In this document: positions 44,001 to 55,404 of the stretch, one piece after another
How the letters are laid out: the number at the start of each line of letters is the position of its first letter
Position numbering within the stretch: the first letter of the stretch is position 1
DNA from: Opitutia bacterium
GTDB taxonomy: Bacteria; Verrucomicrobiota; Verrucomicrobiia; Opitutales; UBA953
Assembly (NCBI GenBank): GCA_003569165.1
Contig: BGOI01000004.1
Span: 1-64,000, forward strand
DNA: 64,000 bases
Reading direction: 5' to 3'
Notes under the pieces: generated by a model
What the model was told of the DNA's origin: nothing
The model's database searches: none
The model's input: only the letters and a program-made list of their open reading frames with translations
Position numbers and translations under genes: made by a program

Positions 44001-44814
44001 CTTCGACGACCTCGAGGAGACCGATGAAGAAGGCTCCCGCCCGGCCCCGAAGGCCGTTGTCCGCCGAGGCGAACCGACCGCCGAAGACCTCACTTCGATG
44101 GAGTCCGCCGATTGGCCGCCCCTCGTCCGCGAGATCGCTGAACTGCGCGACCGCATGGCCGGCATGGGCTCCGTGAACCTTGTCGCCGTCGAGGAGTATT
44201 CCTCCCTGCGTGACCGCCACGACTTCCTCACCAAGCAGAGCGATGACCTTTGGAAGGCTAAGGAAGAACTCACCAAGGCAATCGAGGAGCTCAACCAGAC
44301 CTCGCTCAAGCTCTTCACTGACACCTTCGAACAGGTACGTAAGAACTTCAAGTTCACCTTCGAGCGCCTCTTCGTCGGCGGCACGGCTGACCTCACGATG
44401 GTCCAGGCCGAGGATCCGCTCGAGAGCGGCATTGAAATCATCGCCCAGCCCCCGGGCACCAAGCTGCGCGGCATCTCGCTGCTTTCTGGCGGCCAGCGGA
44501 CCATGACCGCCGTCGCGTTGCTCTTCGCCATCTACATGGTGAAGCCTTCGCCGCTGTGCGTGCTCGATGAGCTCGACGCGCCGCTCGATGACGCCAACGT
44601 GAACCGCTTCACGGACATCATCCGCGAGTTCACCCGTTTCTCCCAGTTCCTGGTGATCACCCATAATAAGCGCACCGTCTCCGCGGCCGACGCTATCTTC
44701 GGGGCGACCATGCAGGAGAAGGGTGTTACGCGCCTGTTCTCGATGCGCTTCAATAAGGAACGCGATGAGGCCGAGCCGAACCAGCCGGGTGGCGGGTTCA
44801 CGATGGCCCGCTGA
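41062..44814 (+). CDS. smc: Chromosome partition protein SMC
   Basis: Structural-maintenance ATPase that extrudes DNA loops with ScpA/ScpB. 1250 aa, slightly above the usual 1180. The N-terminal Walker A [20 protein letters not shown] and the C-terminal signature [20 protein letters not shown], with Walker B [15 protein letters not shown], flank two long coiled coils. A globular hinge lies around residues 510-660 ([20 protein letters not shown]). Long heptad-rich stretches with high Ala, Arg and Glu make up the arms. Divergent from rpsU. Confidence 0.96.
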   Translation: [1250 protein letters not shown]

Positions 44815-44820
44815 GGTCGC

Positions 44821-44848
44821 TTGCTTTGGGCGGCCTGAGGGGTAGGAT
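44821..44848 (+). promoter_or_regulatory. Candidate promoter of the HtrA-type protease gene
   Basis: TTGCTT (44821-44826), a 16-base spacer and TAGGAT (44843-44848), each matching four of six consensus bases. Initiation seven bases on would put the 5' end only about three bases before the ATG at 44858. Confidence 0.35.
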
Positions 44849-44857
44849 GACGGAGTC

Positions 44858-45967
44858 ATGATTCGTCATCTCACCGCGCTTGTCCTGTTGCCGGCCATGG
44901 CCCTCGCCGGCGTTTCCTTTGATACGGATGTCCGCCCGATTAACCGCACCGCGCCTGGCGCGAGCTACGCTGATATGCTGGCCCGCATCATGCCGGCGGT
45001 CGTCAGTATTCGGACCGCCGAAGTCATCCCTCAGTCCGTCTTGGATCGTTATCGGGGCCGGATCGATAAAGACAGTGTCTTGAAGGATGAGAAGACCGGT
45101 GAGACGTTCATGCCGACCGGGCTGGGCTCCGGCACGATCATCCATCCCGAGGGCTATGTCATCACCAACCGGCACGTCGTGCTGAAGGCCGACCGCGCCA
45201 CCGTTTCCGAGACCGTCATCGTCCAGCTGCAGGATCGCCGTGAATTCCGGGCCAAGGTCCTCGGCGTCGACGCCGGTAGCGATATCGCCGTGTTGAAGAT
45301 CGAGGGTCGCAACCTGCCTTTCGCCAAGTTCGCCGATAGCGAGAAAGCCCGCGTCGGCGATGTCGTCTTCGCCATCGGCAATCCTCTCGATGCCGGCATC
45401 ACCGTCACCTCCGGCATCGTGTCCGCGCTCGGACGCTCCGGTAAGCAGGGGATGGGCATGGCTTTCGAGGATTTCATCCAGACCGATGCGGCAATCAATC
45501 CAGGCAATAGCGGCGGGCCTCTCGTTGATTTCGAAGGCCGCCTGCTGGGCATGAATACCGCGATCAAATCTCGCACTGGCGGCAGTATCGGCCTCGGCTA
45601 TTCCATCCCGGCCAATCTTATCGTTTCCGTCGCGACGGATCTGGCGAACGGCGGCAAGGTCGTGCGTGGCCTTATTGGAGTCCAAGGCGAAGACATCTCC
45701 CTCGCGGAAGCCACCAAGCTCAATCTTGGGAAGAACGGTGCCGTGCGCGTCTCGCTCATCAGTGACGGCCTGCCCGCGGCTAAGGCTGGCCTGAGGGTCG
45801 GTGATATCATCGTGGCCTTGGACGGAAAGCCTTTCGAGAATTGGAACGAGCTGCGTCTGGCGATTTCCCGCCGCAAGCCGGGCGAAGTCCTGATGGTCAA
45901 CTTTATCCGGGAAGGCCGCGGCTCACTCGCACGCGTGACGGTCGCCGAGCGCGCGCTCGACCGTTGA
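44858..45967 (+). CDS. HtrA/DegS-type periplasmic serine protease with one PDZ domain
   Basis: 369 aa. Signal peptide (MIRHLTALVLLPAMALAG). The trypsin-like domain has the triad: His in ITNRHVVLKAD, Asp in AGSDIAVLKI and Ser in INPGNSGGPLVDFEG. A single PDZ domain follows from about residue 270 (LIGVQGEDISLAEATKL, LRVGDIIVALDG). One PDZ suggests a DegS-like or regulatory form rather than two-PDZ DegP. Its stop overlaps or abuts the next gene's start (two bases apart), so the pair is coupled. Confidence 0.9.
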   Translation: MIRHLTALVLLPAMALAGVSFDTDVRPINRTAPGASYADMLARIMPAVVSIRTAEVIPQSVLDRYRGRIDKDSVLKDEKTGETFMPTGLGSGTIIHPEGYVITNRHVVLKADRATVSETVIVQLQDRREFRAKVLGVDAGSDIAVLKIEGRNLPFAKFADSEKARVGDVVFAIGNPLDAGITVTSGIVSALGRSGKQGMGMAFEDFIQTDAAINPGNSGGPLVDFEGRLLGMNTAIKSRTGGSIGLGYSIPANLIVSVATDLANGGKVVRGLIGVQGEDISLAEATKLNLGKNGAVRVSLISDGLPAAKAGLRVGDIIVALDGKPFENWNELRLAISRRKPGEVLMVNFIREGRGSLARVTVAERALDR

Positions 45968-45969
45968 GC

Positions 45970-46743
45970 ATGCGGACGCTCTCCACATTCCGTAATCTGA
46001 CCGGCGGTCGCGTCCCCCCGCTGACCCGTACCGCGCTCCTTTGCGGGCTCGGGCTCTTCCTGCTTGCCCTCCTGATCTTCAAACCAGGTGCCGGGGGTAA
46101 TGATCCAGCCGAGCCTTTGACCAATGGCGTGCGCCTAGTGGTGCCGGGCGATGCTCGGACGGAGAGCGTCGTGCTGCTGGATACCTCGGCCGTGTACTTT
46201 CCCGCCAAGTCGGTTTTGGGCGGAGTCGGGAGCGTTGAGATTGGCCAGCCAGAGGATGCCCCCTTTGCCAAATTCAACCCCGCCCTCCAGTTCGACCCTT
46301 CTCGGCCCCTCGGGAAGGAGTCCACTCTCCAGGTTCCGCGCGGGGAAACTCCTGTGCCGGCCAAAGCAGTCCCGTTGGCGGAGGCCGCCCCTTTTACCAC
46401 TTTGGGAACCCATCGTTACGCCGGCGAAGGGCTCCCTGCGCGAGCCGCTTTTTTCGAGGTTTATCCGATGAGTGGGAGAAGTAAGCCTATTATTAGTGGG
46501 AAAATCACCCATTTTAATGACAAAAAAGGAGTTAAAGACGATTTAATTCTAAAAAATAACCCATTTAATTCAATATTTGAGGTAATTTTGAGCGTGGACT
46601 CCCTTGGTAAAGCCCCGCTCGGGAGTGGCGTGAGACATTCAGGCTCACCGCCGCTGGATGAGGCGATCCGTCGCTGGGCGGCTGAGGTCGATTGGGCCAA
46701 GCAACTTCCCCCGGGGGCGTACCGTCTGATCGTGGGTCCGTAA
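45970..46743 (+). CDS. Membrane-anchored protein with a TonB-C-like end, function unknown
   Basis: 257 aa from the ATG at 45970; a longer reading from 45841 lies inside the protease gene. One hydrophobic anchor (ALLCGLGLFLLALLIF, residues about 23-38) precedes a Pro/Ala-rich linker. The last 50 residues (SLGKAPLGSGVRHSGSPPLD, then LPPGAYRLIVGP) have the shape of a TonB C-terminal domain. About 115 bases (46480-46600) are strikingly AT-rich and encode Lys/Asn/Ile-rich sequence unlike the rest. No exbB or exbD is nearby. A TonB-like role is a guess. Confidence 0.6.
   Translation: MRTLSTFRNLTGGRVPPLTRTALLCGLGLFLLALLIFKPGAGGNDPAEPLTNGVRLVVPGDARTESVVLLDTSAVYFPAKSVLGGVGSVEIGQPEDAPFAKFNPALQFDPSRPLGKESTLQVPRGETPVPAKAVPLAEAAPFTTLGTHRYAGEGLPARAAFFEVYPMSGRSKPIISGKITHFNDKKGVKDDLILKNNPFNSIFEVILSVDSLGKAPLGSGVRHSGSPPLDEAIRRWAAEVDWAKQLPPGAYRLIVGP
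46480..46600. other. AT-rich island within a GC-rich gene
   Basis: About 120 bases made mostly of A and T, with codons AAA, ATT, TTT, AAT and TTA in succession, inside the anchored-protein gene. The surrounding gene uses GC-ending codons. The frame stays open throughout. Confidence 0.6.
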
Positions 46744-46848
46744 GGGGGCTAGAAGGGGTGTAAAACCCTTGCAAAAATCCGCTTGACGGTGGGGTTTTCG
46801 ATGGTCATTCAAACCCTTCCCTTCGCGTCTTCTGTACGTCGACGGTTC

Positions 46849-46924
46849 GCCCCTGTAGCTCAGTTGGCAGAGCGCGTCCTTGGTAAGGACGAGGTCGCTG
46901 GTTCAATTCCAGTCGGGGGCTCCA
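46849..46924 (+). tRNA. tRNA-Thr (GGT anticodon)
   Basis: 76 bases with CCA encoded. Acceptor GCCCCTG pairs with CGGGGGC (one G-T pair). D stem GCTC/GAGC, anticodon stem CGTCC/GGACG around loop TTGGTAA, and a T arm CTGG-TTCAATT-CCAG are all intact. Discriminator T. Anticodon GGT reads ACC and ACT. Placed just upstream of tuf as in chlamydiae and relatives. Confidence 0.95.
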
Positions 46925-46970
46925 TCACTTTCCACACACCAAACCTAACCACCTCCTCACCACCAAAAAC

Positions 46971-48158
46971 ATGGCCAAAGAGAAGTTCAATCGCACCAAG
47001 CCTCACGTCAATGTCGGCACCATCGGCCACATTGACCATGGCAAATCGACCACCACCGCCGCTATCGTGGCCGTGCAGGCCCGTCGCGGCCTCGCCGAGA
47101 GCAAGTCGTACGCGGAAATCACCAAGGGTGGTACCGTCCGTGACGCCACCAAGACCGTGACCATCGCTGCCTCGCACGTTGAGTACGAGTCCATCAATCG
47201 TCACTACGCCCACGTCGACTGTCCGGGCCACGCCGACTTCGTTAAGAACATGATCACCGGTGCCGCCCAGATGGACGGTGCGATCCTGGTCGTCTCCGCT
47301 GCTGACGGCGTCATGCCCCAGACCAAGGAGCACATCCTCCTCGCCCGCCAGGTCGGCGTGCCGAAGATCGTCGTCTGGCTCAATAAGGTCGACCTTTCCG
47401 AGCCTGACCTGATCGACCTCGTCGAGATGGAAGTCCGCGACCTCCTCAACAAGTACAACTACGAAGGCGACACCGCCAAGATCGTCCGTGGCTCCGCCAC
47501 CGCCGCTCTCGAGGGTACCCCGGAAGGCGAACAGTCCATCCAGGACCTCCTTGCCGCTCTCGACACCGAGATCGCCGAGCCCAAGCGCGAAACCGACAAG
47601 CCCTTCATGATGTCCGTTGAAGACGTGTTCTCCATCACTGGCCGCGGCACCGTCGCCACCGGTCGTATCGAGCGCGGCGTCATCAAGGTCGGCGAAGAAA
47701 TCGAAATCGTCGGTCTCCGTGACACCCTCAAGACCACCGTCACCGGCGTCGAAATGTTCCGTAAGGAGCTCGACCAGGGCCAGGCTGGCGACAACGTCGG
47801 CCTCCTCGTCCGCGGTATCGAAAAGAGCCAGATTGAGCGCGGCCAGGTCCTCGCCAAGCCGGGTTCCATCAAGCCTCACACCGTGGCCAAGGCCCAGATC
47901 TACGTCCTCAAGCAGGATGAAGGTGGTCGCCACACTTCGTTCGCCAATAACTACCGTCCGCAGTTCTTCTTCGGTACTTGCGATGCCACTGGCACCGTGA
48001 TCCTCCCGGAAGGCGTGGAAATGGTGATGCCTGGTGACAACGTCACAATCACGATCGAGCTGCAGAAGCCCGTCGCGATGGAAAAGGGCCAGCGTTTCGC
48101 TCTTCGCGAAGGCGGCAAGACCATCGGCGCCGGCCAGATCCTCGAAATCGTCAAGTGA
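46971..48158 (+). CDS. tuf: Elongation factor Tu
   Basis: EF-Tu delivers aminoacyl-tRNA to the ribosome. 395 aa. G1 [15 protein letters not shown]2 region [17 protein letters not shown]3 DCPGHAD and G4 NKVD are in the first 140 residues. Domains II and III end with [22 protein letters not shown] (split at 20 residues: the last two are IL). The switch-I region reads TVRDATKTV where RGITI is usual, a mild divergence. Follows tRNA-Thr by 46 bases. The ATG is preceded by CACCACCAAAAAC, without a Shine-Dalgarno. Confidence 0.96.
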   Translation: MAKEKFNRTKPHVNVGTIGHIDHGKSTTTAAIVAVQARRGLAESKSYAEITKGGTVRDATKTVTIAASHVEYESINRHYAHVDCPGHADFVKNMITGAAQMDGAILVVSAADGVMPQTKEHILLARQVGVPKIVVWLNKVDLSEPDLIDLVEMEVRDLLNKYNYEGDTAKIVRGSATAALEGTPEGEQSIQDLLAALDTEIAEPKRETDKPFMMSVEDVFSITGRGTVATGRIERGVIKVGEEIEIVGLRDTLKTTVTGVEMFRKELDQGQAGDNVGLLVRGIEKSQIERGQVLAKPGSIKPHTVAKAQIYVLKQDEGGRHTSFANNYRPQFFFGTCDATGTVILPEGVEMVMPGDNVTITIELQKPVAMEKGQRFALREGGKTIGAGQILEIVK

Positions 48159-48186
48159 TTTCCTGACGCCAAACGACCTACCAAGG

Positions 48187-48216
48187 TGCCGAGGCCCCCT
48201 AAAAAGGGCCCCGGCA
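48187..48216 (+). terminator. Terminator-like hairpin after tuf
   Basis: TGCCG-a-GGCCC, loop CCTAAAAA, GGGCC-c-CGGCA: ten pairs with one symmetric internal base on each side, followed by a weak T-rich stretch (TTCGTCTCTTT). It lies 29 bases after the tuf stop and may only partly stop transcription, since secE and nusG follow. Confidence 0.6.
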
Positions 48217-48239
48217 TTCGTCTCTTTAATCACCATTAC

Positions 48240-48314
48240 AGGACGGTAGCTCAATTGGCAGAGAAGCGGTCTCAAAACCGTTGGTTGTGGGTTCTCCTCC
48301 CTCCCGCCCTGCCA
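48240..48314 (+). tRNA. Degenerate tRNA-Trp-like gene
   Basis: It aligns from end to end with tRNA-Trp (G discriminator, encoded CCA) and occupies the usual tRNA-Trp place between tuf and secE. It is 75 bases, one short: the anticodon loop reads CTCAAA where CTCCAAA is expected, so CCA cannot be formed. Further faults: acceptor mismatch A4-C69, D-stem mismatch G10-A25, T-stem mismatch T50-T64, and T loop TTCTCCT in place of TTCRANY, losing R57 and A58. It looks like a pseudo-tRNA unless the assembly is wrong here. Confidence 0.65.
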
Positions 48315-48339
48315 CTCTCACCTCATCACCACCAGCACC

Positions 48340-48546
48340 ATGATCAGCTTCCTCGGACGCCTTCGCGCTTTCTGGAACGAGACCATCACCGAGGTCTTCG
48401 TCAAAGCTTCGTGGCCCACCGCCAAGGAGCTTGTCGACTCTACGCTGGTTGTCATCGCCGCCGTCGCGCTCCTGGGTGCCGTCGTCTTCTTCTGCGACTT
48501 CTCCCTTTCCAATCTCGTCCAGTTCGCGACCAAGCTCGTTCGCTAA
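48340..48546 (+). CDS. secE: Protein translocase subunit SecE
   Basis: 68 aa, the short single-helix type. The amphipathic ITEVFVKASWPTAKELVDST motif (cytosolic, with the conserved WPT) precedes one membrane helix LVVIAAVALLGAVVFFCDF. Partners SecY (18224) in the translocon. nusG starts five bases after its stop, the classic secE-nusG pair. Confidence 0.93.
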   Translation: MISFLGRLRAFWNETITEVFVKASWPTAKELVDSTLVVIAAVALLGAVVFFCDFSLSNLVQFATKLVR

Positions 48547-48551
48547 CCCCC

Positions 48552-49121
48552 ATGTCCTCTCCCTCTGATTTCCGCTGGTATACCCTCCAGACCCTCTCGA
48601 ACAACGAGAGCAAGGTGAAGCGCCTGCTCGACAAGGCTATCAAGGACGAGGAGATGGGTGACTTCGTTGCCGAGATCCTGATGCCGGTCAAGACCGTCAA
48701 GGACTTCCGCAACGGCAAGAAGCGCGAGAGCGAGATGAAGCTCTATCCTTCGTACCTCTTCGTCCGCGCCCGCCTCTACGACGACGAAGGCTCGCTGCTC
48801 GAAGCCCCCTGGAGCTTCCTCCGCAAGACCGACGGCGTGATCGGCCTCATCGGCGGACAGAATCCCATCGCCCTCAAGACCGAGGAGATCAACACGATCC
48901 TCCAGCAGGTCGCCGACGCTGCGGACAAGGTCGTCCCGAAGATCACCTTCAACATCGGCGAACGCGTCAAGATCACCGACGGCCCCTTCGCCAATCTCGC
49001 CGGCAATATCGACAAGATCGATGCCGACCGCGGCAAGCTTGAGGTCTCCGTCGACATCTTCGGCCGCTCCACTCCAGTCGAGCTCGAGTTCTGGCAGGTC
49101 GAACGCGATGACCGCGACTGA
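48552..49121 (+). CDS. nusG: Transcription termination/antitermination factor NusG
   Basis: 189 aa from the ATG at 48552 (MSSPSDFRWYTLQTLSNNES). The NGN domain has WYTLQTLSNNESKVKRLLDK and ILMPVKTVKDFRNGKKRESE, with LYPSYLFVRARL. The KOW domain is FNIGERVKITDGPFANLAGN and ends VELEFWQVE. It couples polymerase to ribosomes and Rho. A longer reading from 48186 runs back through secE and the tRNA-like gene and is rejected. rplK follows after 34 bases. Confidence 0.95.
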   Translation: MSSPSDFRWYTLQTLSNNESKVKRLLDKAIKDEEMGDFVAEILMPVKTVKDFRNGKKRESEMKLYPSYLFVRARLYDDEGSLLEAPWSFLRKTDGVIGLIGGQNPIALKTEEINTILQQVADAADKVVPKITFNIGERVKITDGPFANLAGNIDKIDADRGKLEVSVDIFGRSTPVELEFWQVERDDRD

Positions 49122-49155
49122 TCCTTTTTTCAACCCAACCATCTAATCAACCACC

Positions 49156-49581
49156 ATGGCTAAGAAAGTAATCGGCGAAATCAGGCTCCAGCTCCCCGCA
49201 GGCGCCGCTAACCCTGCTCCTCCTGTCGGCCCCGCGCTCGGCGCGAAGGGCGTCAACATCATGGCGTTCTGTAAGGAATTCAACGCCAAGACCAAGGACC
49301 AGGCCGGCATGATCCTCCCGGTCATCATCTCCGTCTACCAGGATAAGTCTTTCACGTTCATCCTGAAGTCCCCGCCCGCTTCCGTCCTCCTCAAGAAGGC
49401 CGCGAAGATCGAGTCCGGCTCCAAGGTCCCGAACCGCGACAAGGTCGGCAAGGTCACCAAGAAGCAGCTCCTCGAAATCGTCGAGCTGAAGAAGAAGGAC
49501 CTCAATGCCGTCAATCCTGACAACGCCGCCCGCATGATCGCCGGTACCGCGCGTTCGATGGGTATCGAAGTCATCGGTTAA
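49156..49581 (+). CDS. rplK: 50S ribosomal protein L11
   Basis: 141 aa. The N-terminal proline-rich region [20 protein letters not shown], which binds thiostrepton with 23S rRNA, is intact. [20 protein letters not shown] and the C-terminal [12 protein letters not shown] complete the family pattern. Part of the factor-binding stalk base. Standard nusG-rplK-rplA order. ATG preceded by ATCAACCACC, no Shine-Dalgarno. Confidence 0.97.
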   Translation: MAKKVIGEIRLQLPAGAANPAPPVGPALGAKGVNIMAFCKEFNAKTKDQAGMILPVIISVYQDKSFTFILKSPPASVLLKKAAKIESGSKVPNRDKVGKVTKKQLLEIVELKKKDLNAVNPDNAARMIAGTARSMGIEVIG

Positions 49582-49640
49582 TTTAACCCAACCCAAACCC
49601 AACACCCACCACTGCATCCCGCAGGAGACCAAAAGTCGCT

Positions 49641-50351
49641 ATGAGCAAAAAAACCAGCAAGCGCTACCGCGCCGCCCTCCAGGTCGCCGACCTGAAGGCC
49701 AAGTATGACGTCAACCAGGCCACCGAGATCATCAAGAAGATGCCCGGTACCAAGTTTGACGAAACCGTGGAGATCTCCGCCTTCCTCGGCGTCGACCCCA
49801 AGCAGTCGGACCAGATGGTCCGCGGCACCGTCTCCCTCCCGAATGGTTCGGGTAAGAAGATCAAGGTCCTCGCCTTTACCGAGAATCCGGCTGAAGCCCT
49901 CGCCGCTGGTGCTGATTACGCCGGCCTCGCCGACCTGATCGCCAAGGTCAACGGTGGCTTCCTCGACTTCGACGTCGCCATCTCCACCGTCTCCGCGATG
50001 AAGGACGTCCGTCAGGTCGCCCGCGTCCTCGGTCCGAAAGGCCTCATGCCCAACCCGAAGTCGGGTACGGTCTCGGATGACATTCCGAAGACCATCAAGG
50101 AAGTGAAGGCTGGCCGCGTCGAATTCAAGATGGATAAGACCGGCAACATCGTGATCGTCATCGGTAAGAAGTCTTTCACCTCCGCTCAGCTCACCGAGAA
50201 CGCTCAGGCCGCTCTGTCCGCTCTCGTGAAGGCCCAGCCCGCCGGTTTCGCCGGTGGCCGCTTCATCAAGTCGATCACCATCAGCGCCAGCATGAGCCCC
50301 GGCGTCGCCGTCGACCTCAAGCCCTACTCGGCCGCCGTCGCGTCCGCCTAA
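49641..50351 (+). CDS. rplA: 50S ribosomal protein L1
   Basis: 236 aa. L1 forms the mobile stalk that moves E-site tRNA and represses the L11 operon in E. coli. [36 protein letters not shown] and [20 protein letters not shown] are diagnostic. One of the few genes here with an AGGAG upstream (GCAGGAGACC), but 14 bases from the ATG. rplJ follows after 29 bases. Confidence 0.97.
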   Translation: MSKKTSKRYRAALQVADLKAKYDVNQATEIIKKMPGTKFDETVEISAFLGVDPKQSDQMVRGTVSLPNGSGKKIKVLAFTENPAEALAAGADYAGLADLIAKVNGGFLDFDVAISTVSAMKDVRQVARVLGPKGLMPNPKSGTVSDDIPKTIKEVKAGRVEFKMDKTGNIVIVIGKKSFTSAQLTENAQAALSALVKAQPAGFAGGRFIKSITISASMSPGVAVDLKPYSAAVASA

Positions 50352-50380
50352 CCTAACCACGCAAAAGAGAATCCACGAAC

Positions 50381-50869
50381 ATGCGCGCTGAAAAACAATT
50401 CCTCGTCGACGAAGTCGCCGCCCAGCTGGCCAGCTCCAACTACCTGCTGCTCGCCAACTTCACCGGCGTCACCGTCGAGAACGCTACCTCCGTCCGTAAT
50501 CAGCTCCGTGCCCACGGTGCCGAGTATCACGTCGTCAAGAACAGCATCCTCAACATCGCCGCGAAGAAGGCGAATCTCCCCGACATCTCGGGTCACCTGA
50601 GCGGTCACACGGCCCTCGTCACTGGCGGCAATAACCCGACCGGCGTCGCCAAGATCCTGGTCACCTTCTTCAAGGACTTCTCCAAGCTCGAAGTGAAGGG
50701 CGGCGTCCTCGACGCCAAGCTGCTCACCAAGGCCGAAGTGGAATACCTGTCGAAGCTGCCGTCCCTCGACGGTATCCGCGCCCAGCTCCTCTCGCTGCTC
50801 TCCACCCCTGCCTCGCAGTTCGTCCGCCTCCTGGACGCCAAGCGCCAGAAGGACGAGACGGCCGCCTAA
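50381..50869 (+). CDS. rplJ: 50S ribosomal protein L10
   Basis: 162 aa. L10 anchors the L7/L12 dimers to the ribosome. NYLLLANFTGVTVENATSVR, AEYHVVKNSILNIAAKK and a C-terminal helix (SLLSTPASQFVRLLDAK) that carries L12 are present. The 29-base space before it is too short for the usual L10-binding leader. A 153-base spacer instead separates it from rplL. Confidence 0.96.
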   Translation: MRAEKQFLVDEVAAQLASSNYLLLANFTGVTVENATSVRNQLRAHGAEYHVVKNSILNIAAKKANLPDISGHLSGHTALVTGGNNPTGVAKILVTFFKDFSKLEVKGGVLDAKLLTKAEVEYLSKLPSLDGIRAQLLSLLSTPASQFVRLLDAKRQKDETAA

Positions 50870-51022
50870 CCCCTTTCCTCGCGGAGGTGTCGCCATGTGG
50901 CGGCGTCCGAGCGGGGGGAATCCAAACCAAAAAACAACACACATCCAAAGAACCCCGGTTAGGGGCCTCGCGCCCTCAAATGTCCTTCATCGGACGCTAA
51001 CCATTCAAGGAACCAAGATACC
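50870..51022 (+). promoter_or_regulatory. 153-base structured spacer between rplJ and rplL
   Basis: Three small stems can be drawn: CCTC/GAGG near 50878, CCCC-GGTTA-GGGG at 50953-50965 and GTCC-TTCATC-GGAC at 50982-50995. AAGGA lies about 11 bases before the rplL ATG. rplL is made in several-fold excess over rplJ, so an initiation or processing region here is reasonable. No promoter is certain. Confidence 0.35.
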
Positions 51023-51403
51023 ATGAGCAACATCACCAAAGACCAAGTCATCGAGTGGCTCAGCGCCCAGTCCGTTCTGGACGTCGCTAACCTCGTGAAG
51101 GACCTCGAGACCAAGTGGGGCGTTTCCGCCGCCGCTCCTGTCGCCGTCGCCGCCGCTGGTGGCGCCGCCGCCGCCGCTCCTGCCGAAGAGAAGACGACGT
51201 TTGACGTCATCCTCAAGGCCAAGGGCGCTACCCCGATCAATGTCATTAAGGAAGTCCGCGCCATCACTGGCCTGGGCCTCAAGGAAGCCAAGGACCTCGT
51301 CGACACCGCCCCCAAGCCCGTCAAAGAAGGCGTGTCCAAGGACGAAGCCAAGGATATCGAGACCAAGCTCAAGGCCGCCGGCGCCGAGGTCGAGGTCAAG
51401 TAA
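51023..51403 (+). CDS. rplL: 50S ribosomal protein L7/L12
   Basis: 126 aa. N-terminal dimerisation helices, an Ala-rich hinge ([20 protein letters not shown]), then the C-terminal factor-binding domain with [12 protein letters not shown]-like sequence ([20 protein letters not shown]) and [20 protein letters not shown]. Present as multiple dimers on L10. One of few genes with a purine-rich pre-start (AAGGAACC). Followed by a large hairpin before rpoB. Confidence 0.96.
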   Translation: MSNITKDQVIEWLSAQSVLDVANLVKDLETKWGVSAAAPVAVAAAGGAAAAAPAEEKTTFDVILKAKGATPINVIKEVRAITGLGLKEAKDLVDTAPKPVKEGVSKDEAKDIETKLKAAGAEVEVK

Positions 51404-51426
51404 TCCGTCTTCCGACGCATCTCTGC

Positions 51427-51478
51427 AAAGCGGGGAGGGTAGCACCCTCCCGGGTCCGGCGACCCCTCCCCGCTTTTT
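51427..51478 (+). terminator. Attenuator-like terminator between rplL and rpoB
   Basis: AAAGCGGGGAGGG (from 51427) pairs with CCTCCCCGCTTT (to 51476), followed by TT and CTT. An internal alternative, GGGAGGGT-AGC-ACCCTCCC (51433-51451), competes with the outer stem. Located at the site where E. coli has an attenuator reducing rpoBC transcription relative to rplL. Confidence 0.65.
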
Positions 51479-51568
51479 CTTCCCAACGGCCGCCCAGTCC
51501 GACCCAACCAGGCAAACCAGTCAGCACCACCGAATCAACCCGACACTCCGAGCCCACCTTCACCAGCC

Positions 51569-55369
<3,801 letters not shown>

Positions 55370-55404
55370 ACGTCCGACGTCACCACACCTAGACCTTAAC
55401 AGAC

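Noticed and set aside
46783-46811. Sigma-70 promoter for the tRNA-Thr/tuf operon
   Set aside because: TTGACG is a good -35, but the sequence 16-18 bases downstream (CATTCA) is a poor -10, so no call is made.
48240-48314. UGA-reading or selenocysteine tRNA (TCA in the loop)
   Set aside because: Placing TCA as anticodon breaks the stem (G31-A39) and puts C at position 33. There is no long variable arm. A deleted C in a CCA anticodon explains the sequence better.
48186-49121. NusG with a long N-terminal extension
   Set aside because: The extension is read through the tRNA-like gene and secE in another frame; NusG similarity begins at 48552.
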